The notes: generated by a model from the letters alone, not told the origin. A stretch of DNA of 21,931 bases from RPRI01 sp051233685 (GCF_051233685.1 NZ_JBAMMY010000014.1:1-21931), one strand, 5' to 3'. Shown: positions 1-7,611, counted from the stretch's first letter. Numbers and translations: made by a program.

Positions 1-203
1 GGCAGTAAATCGCGATCTGCTTCTATCTCCTTAATTTCATCAGGGTCATCAACCTTCTTGAGCGTTTTACCGATATGGCCATTCTGGCCTCCGGCCTTTT
101 TGCCTGTCGGGATCTTCGACTCTTTCGCCCTGTTTCGATCATAAGATGGCGGCTTGCTGCTGTTCCTGCTATTTAAATTCAGCCGGTTGACAAGCAGAGT
201 TAC
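1..203 (-). pseudogene. IS66-family transposase remnant (N-terminal part, truncated)
   Basis: Reading the minus strand gives an open frame containing LLVNRLNLNSRNSSKPPSYD followed by RNRAKESKIPTGKKAGGQNG and HIGKTLKKV. The NSSKPPS and GKKAGGQNGH blocks are hallmarks of the N-terminal region of IS66-type TnpC transposases. The frame runs off the window at base 1, so the catalytic part may lie outside. The 5' end of the frame is lost at base 203, where the inverted end of the IS701-type element begins and introduces a stop. The missing N-terminal codons are not found on the far side of that element. Identification rests on motif recognition only; I am fairly sure of the family. Confidence 0.8.
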
Positions 204-220
204 CCCTACAACGATATTTA
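204..220 (+). repeat. Left terminal inverted repeat of the IS701-type element
   Basis: CCCTACAACGATATTTA, perfectly complementary to 1723-1739. Confidence 0.85.
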
Positions 221-359
221 TGTTTTAACCAATTGTCCGAGCCTCTTTTTTCTATGGGACAGATAGGCTCGATAGTTTTTCTTTTGAATCCGGTCTATCA
301 AAGCGATTACCGTGTCGCAATCAAAACGCCTTATTGGCAAAACAACTCCGATCAAAATC

Positions 360-1649
360 TTAAGCTGCGACAGAGTAACTGCTGGTGCTTTTTTCCCCCA
401 ATCCGAGCTTTATATGCCAGAGGAAAAAGTGGGCCAGCATGCATGTCATCATGTGGTGTACCCATCCTGGAAATTTGCGCACCTCATAGTGGTCCATTCC
501 GATTTCTGTTTTAGTTTCTCCAAAACACTGCTCTATCGCCCAACGAATACCGCTTAGCCAAACCAAAAGCTTGAGGCGGCAGCTCAAAGGCGCGTTGCAG
601 ATGAAATAAGAATAGATTGGTTCAGCATCCAAAGTCCTGCGGATCAATAGCCAGACCTCTTTGTCAGGCAGCCCGTTTTTAGATAACGCCACTCTTTTTT
701 TGGTAAATTCGTATTCAATCGGCCCCTTTGTCCCTTCCGATACTTTCCTTCTATACCAGAAGTATTTGTTAATGTTCTTAGCGTGCGCCTCAAAAGAAAT
801 AGGTTTGTTTTCGAGCGTCTTTAAAACTTTTTTCGACTTCAGTTGCCCTTTATAACGATACCCTTTTTCTATAACAACCGGCTTTTTCAGCCAGCATAGC
901 GTATCACCTGGCATGGATACCAAATAGGTAACCCCGGGAATATTTTCGACAGCCTTGATAAAATCAGGACTGTTGCCGTAAATCGAGTCTGCCGCCACAT
1001 ATCGGAAAGGAATTGCTTTTTGCTCCGAAATTTCTTCAAGCAGTTCAACTGCCAGTTGGGGTTTTGTCTTGAATTGAAGATCCGCCGGGAACCTGCATTT
1101 TTCACGTTTTCCGGCATACTCCTCAGTAAACCATTTTTCCGGAACAAAAAGCCGATTGCCTATCAAGCAATACCCATGTCGTGAGGCATAACCGGCAAAA
1201 ACCCCAACCTGGCAGTTTTCAACTTTTCCGATGCTACCACAATACTGCCTTGCTACTCCGGAAGATTCGCTGCCCTTTTTAACAAAGCCGCTTTCATCAA
1301 ATATCAGAGTTCCGTCCGGATCGCCCATGTCTTCGCTAACCATACTGCGATATTTTAATATGATATTTCCTTCATCCCAAACAACATTGCTCACAAAAAA
1401 TTGCATTGCCCGGACTTTGGCATTTTCCACGTTCAATGCAATTGGCTCGATAGATTTTCGCTCAAGCTGGCTTAGCTGGCCAATCATGTATTGATAAAAG
1501 TTATCCCTTGGTTCTTGCCTTGAAAAACAATCTGCGAACTCTGAATGAAATCCTCTGAGTTCTTCAATAAAATCATCTACATCATGACGCTCAAGATCAA
1601 ATTTTGGAATATGGTATGGGTCGTCTTGAATCCTGCATTCCGGCAACAT
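360..1649 (-). CDS. IS701-family DDE transposase
   Basis: This 429-residue protein carries out cut-and-paste transposition of the surrounding element. The DDE triad is visible: D118 in the IFDESGFVKKG motif, D221 in AADSIYGNS, and E373 in IRWAIEQCFGETK. The segment SSGVARQYCGSIGKVENCQV following the first Asp is characteristic of IS701 (DDE_5) transposases. Length is normal for the family, with no internal stop or frameshift, so the enzyme may be functional. The ATG at 1649 is preceded by a strong AAGGAGGT ribosome binding site at good spacing. About 150 bp of non-coding element lies downstream, up to the left inverted repeat. Confidence 0.9.
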   Translation of the reverse strand: MLPECRIQDDPYHIPKFDLERHDVDDFIEELRGFHSEFADCFSRQEPRDNFYQYMIGQLSQLERKSIEPIALNVENAKVRAMQFFVSNVVWDEGNIILKYRSMVSEDMGDPDGTLIFDESGFVKKGSESSGVARQYCGSIGKVENCQVGVFAGYASRHGYCLIGNRLFVPEKWFTEEYAGKREKCRFPADLQFKTKPQLAVELLEEISEQKAIPFRYVAADSIYGNSPDFIKAVENIPGVTYLVSMPGDTLCWLKKPVVIEKGYRYKGQLKSKKVLKTLENKPISFEAHAKNINKYFWYRRKVSEGTKGPIEYEFTKKRVALSKNGLPDKEVWLLIRRTLDAEPIYSYFICNAPLSCRLKLLVWLSGIRWAIEQCFGETKTEIGMDHYEVRKFPGWVHHMMTCMLAHFFLWHIKLGLGEKSTSSYSVAA

Positions 1650-1722
1650 AAGCTACCTCCTTTTTGCGGTTGTTTCGGAAAGTATAGCAGATTATGTTGC
1701 ATTGTACAATATTAAATTAAAC

Positions 1723-1739
1723 TAAATATCGTTGTAGGG
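1723..1739 (-). repeat. Right terminal inverted repeat of the IS701-type element
   Basis: TAAATATCGTTGTAGGG on the plus strand, the exact complement of 204-220. A small palindrome, ATTGTACAAT (1702-1711), lies just inside this end. Confidence 0.85.
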
Positions 1740-1776
1740 TTAAAACACTTAACTATCCGTCACAAGAAAAACTAGA

Positions 1777-2001
1777 ATGACAGACAAAAACAAAAAATGG
1801 ATTGAGGCGAAAAAGAAATATCACTTGTCGGATAGCCATATCCAAATGGCGCGAGAACTGGGTATGAATCCCGACAAATTCGGAAGTCTTGCAAACCACA
1901 AACAAGAAAAATGGAAAGCACCATTGCCGGATTTCATTGAGGAATTATACTTCAAAAGATTCAAGAAAGAGAAACCGGATACCATTAAGAAACTGCAATA
2001 A
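1777..2001 (+). CDS. Small conserved charged protein, function unknown (74 aa)
   Basis: A 74-residue, lysine-rich, soluble protein of a type I recall as a widespread small conserved hypothetical. Recognisable blocks are KWIEAKKKYHLSDSHIQMAR, ELGMNPDKFGSLANHKQE and the C-terminal PDFIEELYFKRF. There is no signal peptide or membrane segment. The central part (SDSHIQMARELGMNP) looks like a short helix-turn-helix, but this is inference. The gene starts 37 bp beyond the right end of the IS701-type element, so its native promoter may have been displaced. No strong Shine-Dalgarno is visible before the ATG (CACAAGAAAAACTAGA). I cannot assign a function. Confidence 0.7.
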   Translation: MTDKNKKWIEAKKKYHLSDSHIQMARELGMNPDKFGSLANHKQEKWKAPLPDFIEELYFKRFKKEKPDTIKKLQ

Positions 2002-2079
2002 ATGAAAAGAGCCTATAACACATCAATGCCCCATGAGCATCCGGTCTTGCTTGCCTCGGCATATTTACACTCTTTTCAT
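2002..2079. repeat. 10-bp inverted repeat after the 74-aa gene
   Basis: ATGAAAAGAG (2002-2011) is the exact complement of CTCTTTTCAT (2070-2079), separated by 58 bp. It starts immediately after the stop codon of the small gene. It could fold in RNA, but the loop is long and no T-tract follows, so a terminator role is doubtful. Confidence 0.4.
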
Positions 2080-2195
2080 AATTTTACAGAACATTGCCAT
2101 AATATGTCAATTTAGTCAAAGGCGTCACTGAGCTTCTATTCAAGGGCGTTATATATCTTCCCCAGAAGAAAAACTATTTAAAGGGAGGTTCATTA

Positions 2196-2405
2196 ATGTT
2201 TACTGAAAGGGAAAAAGAAATATTAACAAAGCTTGCCTCGAAGGAAAGTATGTACATTTCTGATATTACAAATGATCCCAATGAGATTGAGAATATTAAG
2301 AAAAAACTTAAGCTTGGGTCGGTCGAGTATATGGGTACGCACATAAAATTGACGCAAGTAGGTAGAGACTGCTTTGGTGAAATTTTGAAAATTCAAAATG
2401 GCTAA
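2196..2405 (+). CDS. Hypothetical small protein, possible winged-helix fold (69 aa)
   Basis: A 69-residue protein with a good ribosome binding site (AAAGGGAGGTTCATTAATG). The pattern MFTEREKEILTKLASKE, then a helix around residues 28-40 and a C-terminal THIKLTQVGRDCFGEILK, resembles a minimal winged-helix or MarR-like half domain. I do not recognise a named family. The ATG of a 34-codon membrane ORF (2398) overlaps its last codons, suggesting translational coupling. No homology search was possible, so the fold is only a suggestion. Confidence 0.5.
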   Translation: MFTEREKEILTKLASKESMYISDITNDPNEIENIKKKLKLGSVEYMGTHIKLTQVGRDCFGEILKIQNG

Positions 2406-2502
2406 CGGATTTACACTAATAATACTGCTCACTCTTATAGTCTTTTGGCTAATCAAAAGAAGCGTGAAGCAGTCAGAAAAATCGGGGATTCTATTAAGGT
2501 AG
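2398..2502 (+). CDS. Candidate small membrane protein (34 aa), overlapping the upstream gene
   Basis: An ORF of 34 codons reads MANGFTLIILLTLIVFWLIK and continues RSVKQSEKSGILLR before a TAG stop. It has one convincing hydrophobic segment (residues 5-19) followed by a positively charged tail, fitting a single-pass, inside-C-terminal micropeptide. Its ATG lies 8 nt inside the end of the 69-aa gene, so it would be translated by coupling; no separate Shine-Dalgarno is evident. It is short enough to be a chance ORF, but the composition is clearly membrane-like. Confidence 0.4.
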   Translation: MANGFTLIILLTLIVFWLIKRSVKQSEKSGILLR

Positions 2503-2775
2503 AATACGGCATTCCGGCGACGAAGGAGTAAATTGAGTTGGAGAGCCAGCATAGATATTCCACTTGGCTCTAATCCTTTATTTCCCTAACCTGTATATTT
2601 TGGCGCTGTAATAAAATCTAAAGGAAAGCGGGGGAACAGACAGAATAGACGGCAATAGATAGAATTCTTTTTTTTACATGTTTCTGAATACTTACGGGAA
2701 ACCAGACCTTAAATCAAGGGGTTAAAATATAGTTGCCAGCGGAAGAAAAACCCTCAGCTCCCCGATCGTACATCT
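2503..2775. other. Non-coding interval between small ORFs and the restriction enzyme
   Basis: No gene is seen. A weak 7-bp stem (AGAGCCA 2542-2548 / TGGCTCT 2565-2571) follows the small membrane ORF and could be a weak terminator. The 3' end of the restriction-modification gene approaches from the other side. The sequence GGAAACCAGACCTTAAATCA and its surroundings show no further structure. Confidence 0.4.
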
Positions 2776-5700
2776 TTAAGTTTCTGACTCTACTATTTTG
2801 ATTTCTTCCTCCGTTAAATCATACAATTTATACACGAGTTGATCGATCTGCTTGTCTGTCGATTCGATTTGCCGCCTCAACATCTCTGTTGTCCGGGGAA
2901 CCTTGGATTCGGCAAGCTTTTTGTTTAACTCCAGCATCTGATCGACAAGGCTGATGATCTGGTCGTATAGATACTTGTCTTCAGAATCTTGTAAATTCAA
3001 TGTCCTTATTGGCAGTTTAGATAAAATCGTTGGCTTTACTTGAGGTAATATACGTCCTTTTTCAATTGCCAAAAGCCTATAAATAAATACAAATAGTTTT
3101 GAGTTCAAAATGCCCAATAAGTAATTAGCATTTATCATTTTATCGACGCCTAAAAGATATAAGCCGTCTGTTGGATACACTCTACTATCATCTAAAGCGG
3201 CAATAATTCTATCACCGGTAATTACACCGAGAATTTTCTCATTTTTCAGAAATATTTGCTCTTTTCTCGGGCGATGTAACGAATAGATAGAATGTTTATT
3301 TTGTTTTACTTCCTTGCATGTAATTTCATTTTTAAACTGATCAATATATTTACATATTTTAGGGAGTTTTTGAAAATCATCATTTCGTGATGTATAAATT
3401 AACCAAAGGTCGGGCTGGTTAATAAAATATCTTTTTACGTGTACTCCCCCTGTAACGGATTTTTTTAGTTTCTTTTCTTCTAATTGAAATTTATTTGCAG
3501 TATTACTATCAACCAAAAAAGCCTCTTTTAAATCAGGGCTAACACCCCTTTGAATTCCATCAGCATCTACAACTTCATTTAATAAATTATTAGGGATTTC
3601 ATTTAGTTTAGCCCATATTTTATATTTATCGGGTTTTGATGTGATAAATAATGCTCCCGGTATATCATTCAAATCTCTTTGGTTAATTCTTTCATAGCGA
3701 GAAGTTTCTGTAATACATGCAACTTTGTCAGTTTTAATAAAAGAAGCTAAATCAGCAACTTGTGCGGTTGAATAGGTTGAGGGGTTGCTATTTTCAAATA
3801 TCAAAATAGAAGATGGACGAGAAACTTTATCAAAAACATCACCCATATTTAAAATATTCTTAATCCTGAAATTGTTGATAATATATCTACGCAACTTTTC
3901 ATTATCAATTTGATATAATAAGACATCTGGTAAAATCATTCCGAAGTAGCCTAATGTTTTAACTTTTTGGCTTGATTGATGAATAAAATACATAAATGAA
4001 TCAATCATTCTAACAATAATATCTTTATTTGTACGCCTTAAATAGCTTAACTCTCGTTCAGATAGCTCTGCACCCCAAGGCGGATTGCCGATCACCGCGT
4101 CAAACCCGCCATCCTTCATGATCTCCGCGAATTCGGCATTCCAGTCAAAGGCATTGACCCGAAAGATTTCTCCTTCTCCAAGAAGACTCATCGGTTGATG
4201 CTCGTAGAAATCCGGCCCGATCAGGGAATTTCCGCATTTGATGTTGTTCGACAGATCCGGCAGAACACGTTTCTGAAACATGAGCATCTGCTTGCCGATG
4301 CTTTGTTCGTCCTCGCCTTCCAATACCTTTAGCAGCAGGGACAGCTTTGTCACTTCGACCGCCTGATGATCGATGTCCACGCCGTAAATGTTGTTTGTCA
4401 GAATTCGCTTGCGCTCTTCGGTGGTCAAGCGCCATTCCCCTTTCCGGGACTGGTAGATGCGGGGCGTTTTACCTTTTGACCAGTTTTCCGGGCCGTCGTT
4501 GATGTATTCGTCCCGATGCCAGTCCAGCAAAAACTGATAGGCACCGATCAGAAACGAACCCGAACCACAAGCCGGGTCCAGTATTTTCAGGTGACTCACG
4601 CCACCCCTGGGGCCGGGCTTTTTGCCTTCCACCAGCTTGCCCACGGTGTTTTTGACGATATAGTCCACAATATAGCCCGGCGTGTAATAAACCCCGCCCG
4701 CTTTGCGGACTTCGGGTTTTTCCTCGATTTTGGCCTGATGTCCGGCGGTGAGGCGGATGACCTTGCCCAGAAACTTTTCATAGACCTGACCGAGGATATC
4801 GGCCGACAAAACGGAAAACTCGTAAGGGCTTTCCGGATAATACAGGTTATTGAAAATATCTTTTAGCGGCTTGTCGTCAATCTGCAAAAAGGGCGTCAGG
4901 TTGTCGTAATTTTCGCGGTCTTTTTCTTTCGTGAAATGAAACAGCCCGGAATTGTATTTCTCGTCTGCTTTGTTGAAAAGATGGAACAGCCGTCTGTAAA
5001 CATTCTCCCCGTTTCGTAGCGCCATCAATCCGCCGTAAGCTTCCATGCCCCGATCTTCGCAGATGCGGAGAAACACGATCCGGTCGATAGTCTGCTGAAC
5101 GGCGAAATTCAATTCCCGTTGGGAAAGGTCCGGATTGCGCAGGGCGATGTTGCGGGCCAGGAGTTCCCGCCAGCGTTCGATCTCCTGCAGAAATGCGGCA
5201 TCGACCTCCGTGGTGCCCTTCCTGATTTTGTTGGACTCGATGTATTTGTCGAAGGAGCCTTTCAGGATTGCATCACGGGAAAAGACGCTGGCGATTTCTT
5301 CCCACCGATCAGCATAATCCGTGTATTTGAGATAAAGTATCCGGGAGTGGGAAACCTTGTCGGTTTTCACTGGTTTAACCCGGCAGTCGTAAACGGCAAA
5401 CTCTTCAAAGTCCGTCAAAATGCTGAGGGGCAGCTTGGCACTCCAGCCATACCGGCGCAACTGATAGGCCGGATCGATGCCTTCCTGGATGTTGATCGAC
5501 GGCTTCTTCGCTTCCAGAAAAAATTTTCGGGCGCCGCCGATCCGGAAGCAGTAATCCGGAGCCTTGGTGACACCGCCGACTTTTATGGCATCTTCATGTA
5601 TAACATCCTTGTAAGCTTCGGCATAGCCCTTTTTGTTGGCGACATCCCAGCCCAATTCCTCGAAAAAAGGATCAATGAATTCGCGGCGCACCTGGGTTTC

Positions 5701-5781
5701 ATTGTAGATGCCTTTTTTATACGATTCCAGATTGTAATCGAACGTCTCGGTTAATTCCTTGATTCTGTCAGGTACATTCAT
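2776..5781 (-). CDS. Single-chain Type IIG/Eco57I-like restriction-modification enzyme
   Basis: A 1001-residue fusion of nuclease, N6-adenine methyltransferase and target-recognition region. The N-terminal part has a PD-(D/E)XK signature: D76 in APDYCFR and E90-A-K92 in KKFFLEAKKP-like context (FFLEAKK). The methylase follows, with motif X-like GGVYYTPGY (362-370), motif I LDPACGSGSF (401-410), and motif IV GNPPWG (565-570), which marks an adenine-N6 enzyme. The C-terminal 350 residues are lysine/isoleucine rich, with a TaqI-like specificity domain and a final coiled segment (around 925-990). Length matches Type IIG proteins that need no partner subunit. No separate S or R gene is adjacent. 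The part encoding residues ~590-900 is visibly more AT-rich than the 5' part, consistent with a swapped recognition domain. It is the main defence gene of the region. Confidence 0.88.
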   Translation of the reverse strand: MNVPDRIKELTETFDYNLESYKKGIYNETQVRREFIDPFFEELGWDVANKKGYAEAYKDVIHEDAIKVGGVTKAPDYCFRIGGARKFFLEAKKPSINIQEGIDPAYQLRRYGWSAKLPLSILTDFEEFAVYDCRVKPVKTDKVSHSRILYLKYTDYADRWEEIASVFSRDAILKGSFDKYIESNKIRKGTTEVDAAFLQEIERWRELLARNIALRNPDLSQRELNFAVQQTIDRIVFLRICEDRGMEAYGGLMALRNGENVYRRLFHLFNKADEKYNSGLFHFTKEKDRENYDNLTPFLQIDDKPLKDIFNNLYYPESPYEFSVLSADILGQVYEKFLGKVIRLTAGHQAKIEEKPEVRKAGGVYYTPGYIVDYIVKNTVGKLVEGKKPGPRGGVSHLKILDPACGSGSFLIGAYQFLLDWHRDEYINDGPENWSKGKTPRIYQSRKGEWRLTTEERKRILTNNIYGVDIDHQAVEVTKLSLLLKVLEGEDEQSIGKQMLMFQKRVLPDLSNNIKCGNSLIGPDFYEHQPMSLLGEGEIFRVNAFDWNAEFAEIMKDGGFDAVIGNPPWGAELSERELSYLRRTNKDIIVRMIDSFMYFIHQSSQKVKTLGYFGMILPDVLLYQIDNEKLRRYIINNFRIKNILNMGDVFDKVSRPSSILIFENSNPSTYSTAQVADLASFIKTDKVACITETSRYERINQRDLNDIPGALFITSKPDKYKIWAKLNEIPNNLLNEVVDADGIQRGVSPDLKEAFLVDSNTANKFQLEEKKLKKSVTGGVHVKRYFINQPDLWLIYTSRNDDFQKLPKICKYIDQFKNEITCKEVKQNKHSIYSLHRPRKEQIFLKNEKILGVITGDRIIAALDDSRVYPTDGLYLLGVDKMINANYLLGILNSKLFVFIYRLLAIEKGRILPQVKPTILSKLPIRTLNLQDSEDKYLYDQIISLVDQMLELNKKLAESKVPRTTEMLRRQIESTDKQIDQLVYKLYDLTEEEIKIVESET

Positions 5782-5801
5782 ATTTCAAAACCTACTTTAT
5801 T

Positions 5802-5811
5802 AACGCCTAAC
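5802..5811. repeat. AACGCCTAAC, left copy of an inverted pair with 6830-6839
   Basis: AACGCCTAAC followed by TTTG at 5812-5815; the complement GTTAGGCGTT occurs at 6830-6839, preceded by CAAT. The ten bases pair perfectly, and three of the next four also match. The two copies bracket the DUF433/DUF5615 pair and the hairpin block. GTTAGGC fits the GTTRRRY core of integron attC sites. Confidence 0.5.
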
Positions 5812-5946
5812 TTTGCTGTAGAGCAGGGGCGATTAAAAAAAATATAAAAGTAAAGGGGGATGTGATTGAAAAGTAATCAAAATCAGCGACAACTCTTTAA
5901 TAGCCCTCTGATCAAGCAGCTTGGTTCTGATGCATAGTGGTCATTA

Positions 5947-6315
5947 TTACCTTTTAAGCGGAAGAATACGAACCCTGGACTGTTTCTCATTCACTGTTAC
6001 CAATGCCCCTTCATTTAGTCTTTCTTCAAATTGTTTTAAGGATGATAGAACTACGGTTGATAATATCTTCAGCGATACATCATGAGTACGAATCTGGAAT
6101 ACGCTAGGAGAATTAGCATCGGTTGCCGCAAGGATTGCGCCGAAGTCGAGATCATAAGTAAATACCACATGATTATTAGTGCGTGCCCATTCCATGATTT
6201 CCCGGTCTGGGGCATTGGCAGCGCCAACTTGCGACCAATGGATTGCTTCATGACCCGCTGATTTCAAGATTGGCACCCATTGCGGGGAAAGATTCATGTC
6301 AATTACAATCTTCAT
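5947..6315 (-). CDS. DUF5615 PIN-like protein, putative toxin
   Basis: A 122-residue protein that starts MKIVIDMNLSPQWVPILKSA, the usual opening of DUF5615/Mut7-C-like PIN-related proteins. Acidic residues expected for a PIN-type metal site are D6, D37, D55 and D57 (in TYDLDFGAI). Such proteins pair with DUF433 proteins and are predicted RNases of toxin-antitoxin modules. The start ATG overlaps the stop of the upstream DUF433 gene by 4 bp (ATGA at 6312-6315), indicating coupled translation. No membrane or signal segment is present. The family call is solid; toxicity is inferred from the family, not visible in the sequence. Confidence 0.85.
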   Translation of the reverse strand: MKIVIDMNLSPQWVPILKSAGHEAIHWSQVGAANAPDREIMEWARTNNHVVFTYDLDFGAILAATDANSPSVFQIRTHDVSLKILSTVVLSSLKQFEERLNEGALVTVNEKQSRVRILPLKR

Positions 6316-6548
6316 ACTGTTCCTGTAGCGAGAGGAACTTCTATTTCTTCAACGCGCCAGGCAGCATAATGCAATGCTTCCTCTATATCCTCAGCATCAA
6401 GGTAGGGATACATCTCCAATATTTCTTGATTATTGTGTCCAGAAGCAACGAGGCCGACAATCATTCCTACCGTGACTCTCATTCCCCGAATGCATGGCTT
6501 CCCCCCCATGACTTCAGGATTAAAAGTTATCCTTTTTAGATTTTCCAT
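6312..6548 (-). CDS. DUF433 protein, putative antitoxin
   Basis: A 78-residue protein containing the typical DUF433 block ITFNPEVMGGKPCIRGMRVT, then ILEMYPYLDAEDIEEALHYA, a short helix-turn-helix-like region. DUF433 proteins accompany DUF5615 or other PIN proteins as the presumed DNA-binding antitoxin. It is the first gene of a two-gene minus-strand operon with the DUF5615 gene. The ATG at 6548 is preceded by AAATATAGGAGAAGTC, giving a good AGGAG ribosome binding site. The AT-rich stretch 6560-6610 upstream probably holds the promoter. Full length for the family. Confidence 0.87.
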   Translation of the reverse strand: MENLKRITFNPEVMGGKPCIRGMRVTVGMIVGLVASGHNNQEILEMYPYLDAEDIEEALHYAAWRVEEIEVPLATGTV

Positions 6549-6868
6549 GACTTCTCCTATATTTTCAACAAATTATTTGTTACTATACCATAAAATATGA
6601 AAATATACCATTCCTTTGAGTAGCAGTAGAATGCCCCGCGGATGAGCGGTGGTTGCGGGGGCAAACTTGTTTGACCACGCGGACATCCGCTCGATCCGTT
6701 TGTTGGCCGGAGCGGAGCGGAGGCCAGCAAACGGATTCTTGATCCGCAGGGCGTTGGCAGTCCGCGCAGCGGAGTGCCAACGGGCATGGCTTACGACCTG
6801 CCGGTATTTTTGGCAGGTCGTAAGCCAATGTTAGGCGTTCTCCATAGATGTTAAAATAGCACTAAGCC
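6549..6868. other. GC-rich block of four consecutive hairpins with attC-like end
   Basis: This gene-free interval is far more GC-rich than its surroundings. Four imperfect or perfect stem-loops follow one another: 6632-6663 (TGCCCCGC / GCGGGGGCA, one bulge), 6694-6736 (15-nt arms ATCCGTTTGTTGGCC / GGCCAGCAAACGGAT, one G-T type mismatch), 6752-6782 (14-nt arms, one mismatch, 3-nt loop) and 6787-6827 (perfect 16-bp stem, 9-nt loop). The last stem is followed directly by AAT and GTTAGGCGTT. The reading frames across it have no protein-like character. It resembles a structured mobile-repeat or recombination site; an RNA gene cannot be excluded. Confidence 0.6.
6787..6827 (+). repeat. Perfect 16-bp stem-loop
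   Basis: TGGCTTACGACCTGCC (6787-6802) pairs perfectly with GGCAGGTCGTAAGCCA (6812-6827) around the loop GGTATTTTT. No poly-T tract follows, so it is not an ordinary terminator. The outer bases can be extended imperfectly: GCCAAC (6777-6782) can pair with GTTAGGC (6830-6836) with one base missing, giving an attC-like layout of about 60 nt. Confidence 0.75.
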
Positions 6869-7611
6869 CTAATTTTTGATGACAACACAATGTATTCCTT
6901 CGTTTTTGTTAAAGGAGGAAATAAACTCATTCTCGTCTCTGATGAAACCTAAGTCGTAAACTATGAATATTATGCCTGAATACTTTGTCATATATGATTT
7001 AATATCCGCATTGATTTCATCAATGGCACTGCCAATCCGTACTTTATCTTTTATTAACTTAACTTCACACGCAAGATTTAGCTTGTAAAAAATAAAGTCA
7101 GGGATGACTTCCTTTGAAGAGACTTTTACCCGACCTGTTTCACGGTCATAATCTATTCCCTTTTGTAATCCATGTCCTATTAAAAGGCTTTCCACTGCAT
7201 TTTGAACATCTTTTTCTGCCTCTGGGATACTGAAATCGCCTTTCTGAGATTTGCTTGAAAAAAATTTCTTATATTGTCGATCTCCGATTCCTTAGCCCCT
7301 ACCTGTTGTTCTAGAAGAGAAATAAGAATGTTGAGATTGGCTAAGACATTATCGAATATTTCTTTCTGCTGCCCCCAAACAGTGCTAAAAGCAGATTTCA
7401 TATTCTCAGTCCTGAATGTGGAAAGCAAATTGACATTAGATATTTCAGGGGCGGCTTCATTTGCCAGAATGTTGTATTTCTCAGCGAATGAACGAAAAGC
7501 ACCAAATTTGGAATGATTAGGCGTTGTTCCGTTGTAAATGAGCAGCATTGATTCTCTGAGTGCCACAGCAGCTTTGTATAAGGTAGCCACCTTTTTTTGC
7601 TTTTCGTCCAT
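6869..7611 (-). pseudogene. PD-(D/E)XK nuclease-domain protein, split by a frameshift
   Basis: Two minus-strand frames join into one protein of about 247 residues. The first starts MDEKQKKVATLYKAAVALRE at 7611 behind an AGAGGA ribosome binding site and reaches FFQANLRKAISV. There a run of three C (plus-strand GGG at 7224-7226) shifts the frame; one extra C restores SPEAEKDVQNAVESLLIGHG. The C-terminal part carries the nuclease signature PDF then CEVKL (D33, E44, K46 counted from the internal Met at 7195), after the conserved QKGIDYDRETGRVK block. I recognise this as a family of small PD-(D/E)XK proteins of unknown role, usually unsplit. Either a recent one-base deletion or a sequencing error explains the break. 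The first ORF can be read further upstream to 7764, but that extension looks non-coding. Confidence 0.8.

Larger units (their letters stand above)
204..1739 (-). mobile_element. IS701-family insertion sequence, apparently complete
   Basis: The element is bounded by a perfect 17-bp terminal inverted repeat, CCCTACAACGATATTTA at 204-220 and its complement at 1723-1739. It encloses one transposase gene on the minus strand and no passenger gene. The flanking tetranucleotides are TTAC on the left and TTAA on the right. IS701 elements are known to duplicate a 4-bp YTAR-like target, so these agree at three of four positions and do not form a clean duplication. The left flank lies in an IS66 remnant, but the right flank does not continue it, which suggests a later rearrangement at one end. 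Confidence 0.85.

Noticed and set aside
233..557. Two plus-strand frames near the left end of the IS701 element
   Set aside because: They are antisense to the end of the transposase gene and element end, have no ribosome binding site and no protein-like composition.
4145..5754. Long frames antisense to or inside the restriction-modification gene, including one of 211 codons
   Set aside because: They arise opposite the GC-richer 5' half of a well-supported gene and show no recognisable domain; shadows of the real frame.
6557..6834. Frames through the GC-rich hairpin block on both strands
   Set aside because: They are produced by the hairpin sequences, are rich in Pro/Arg/Cys in a non-protein-like way, and start without ribosome binding sites.
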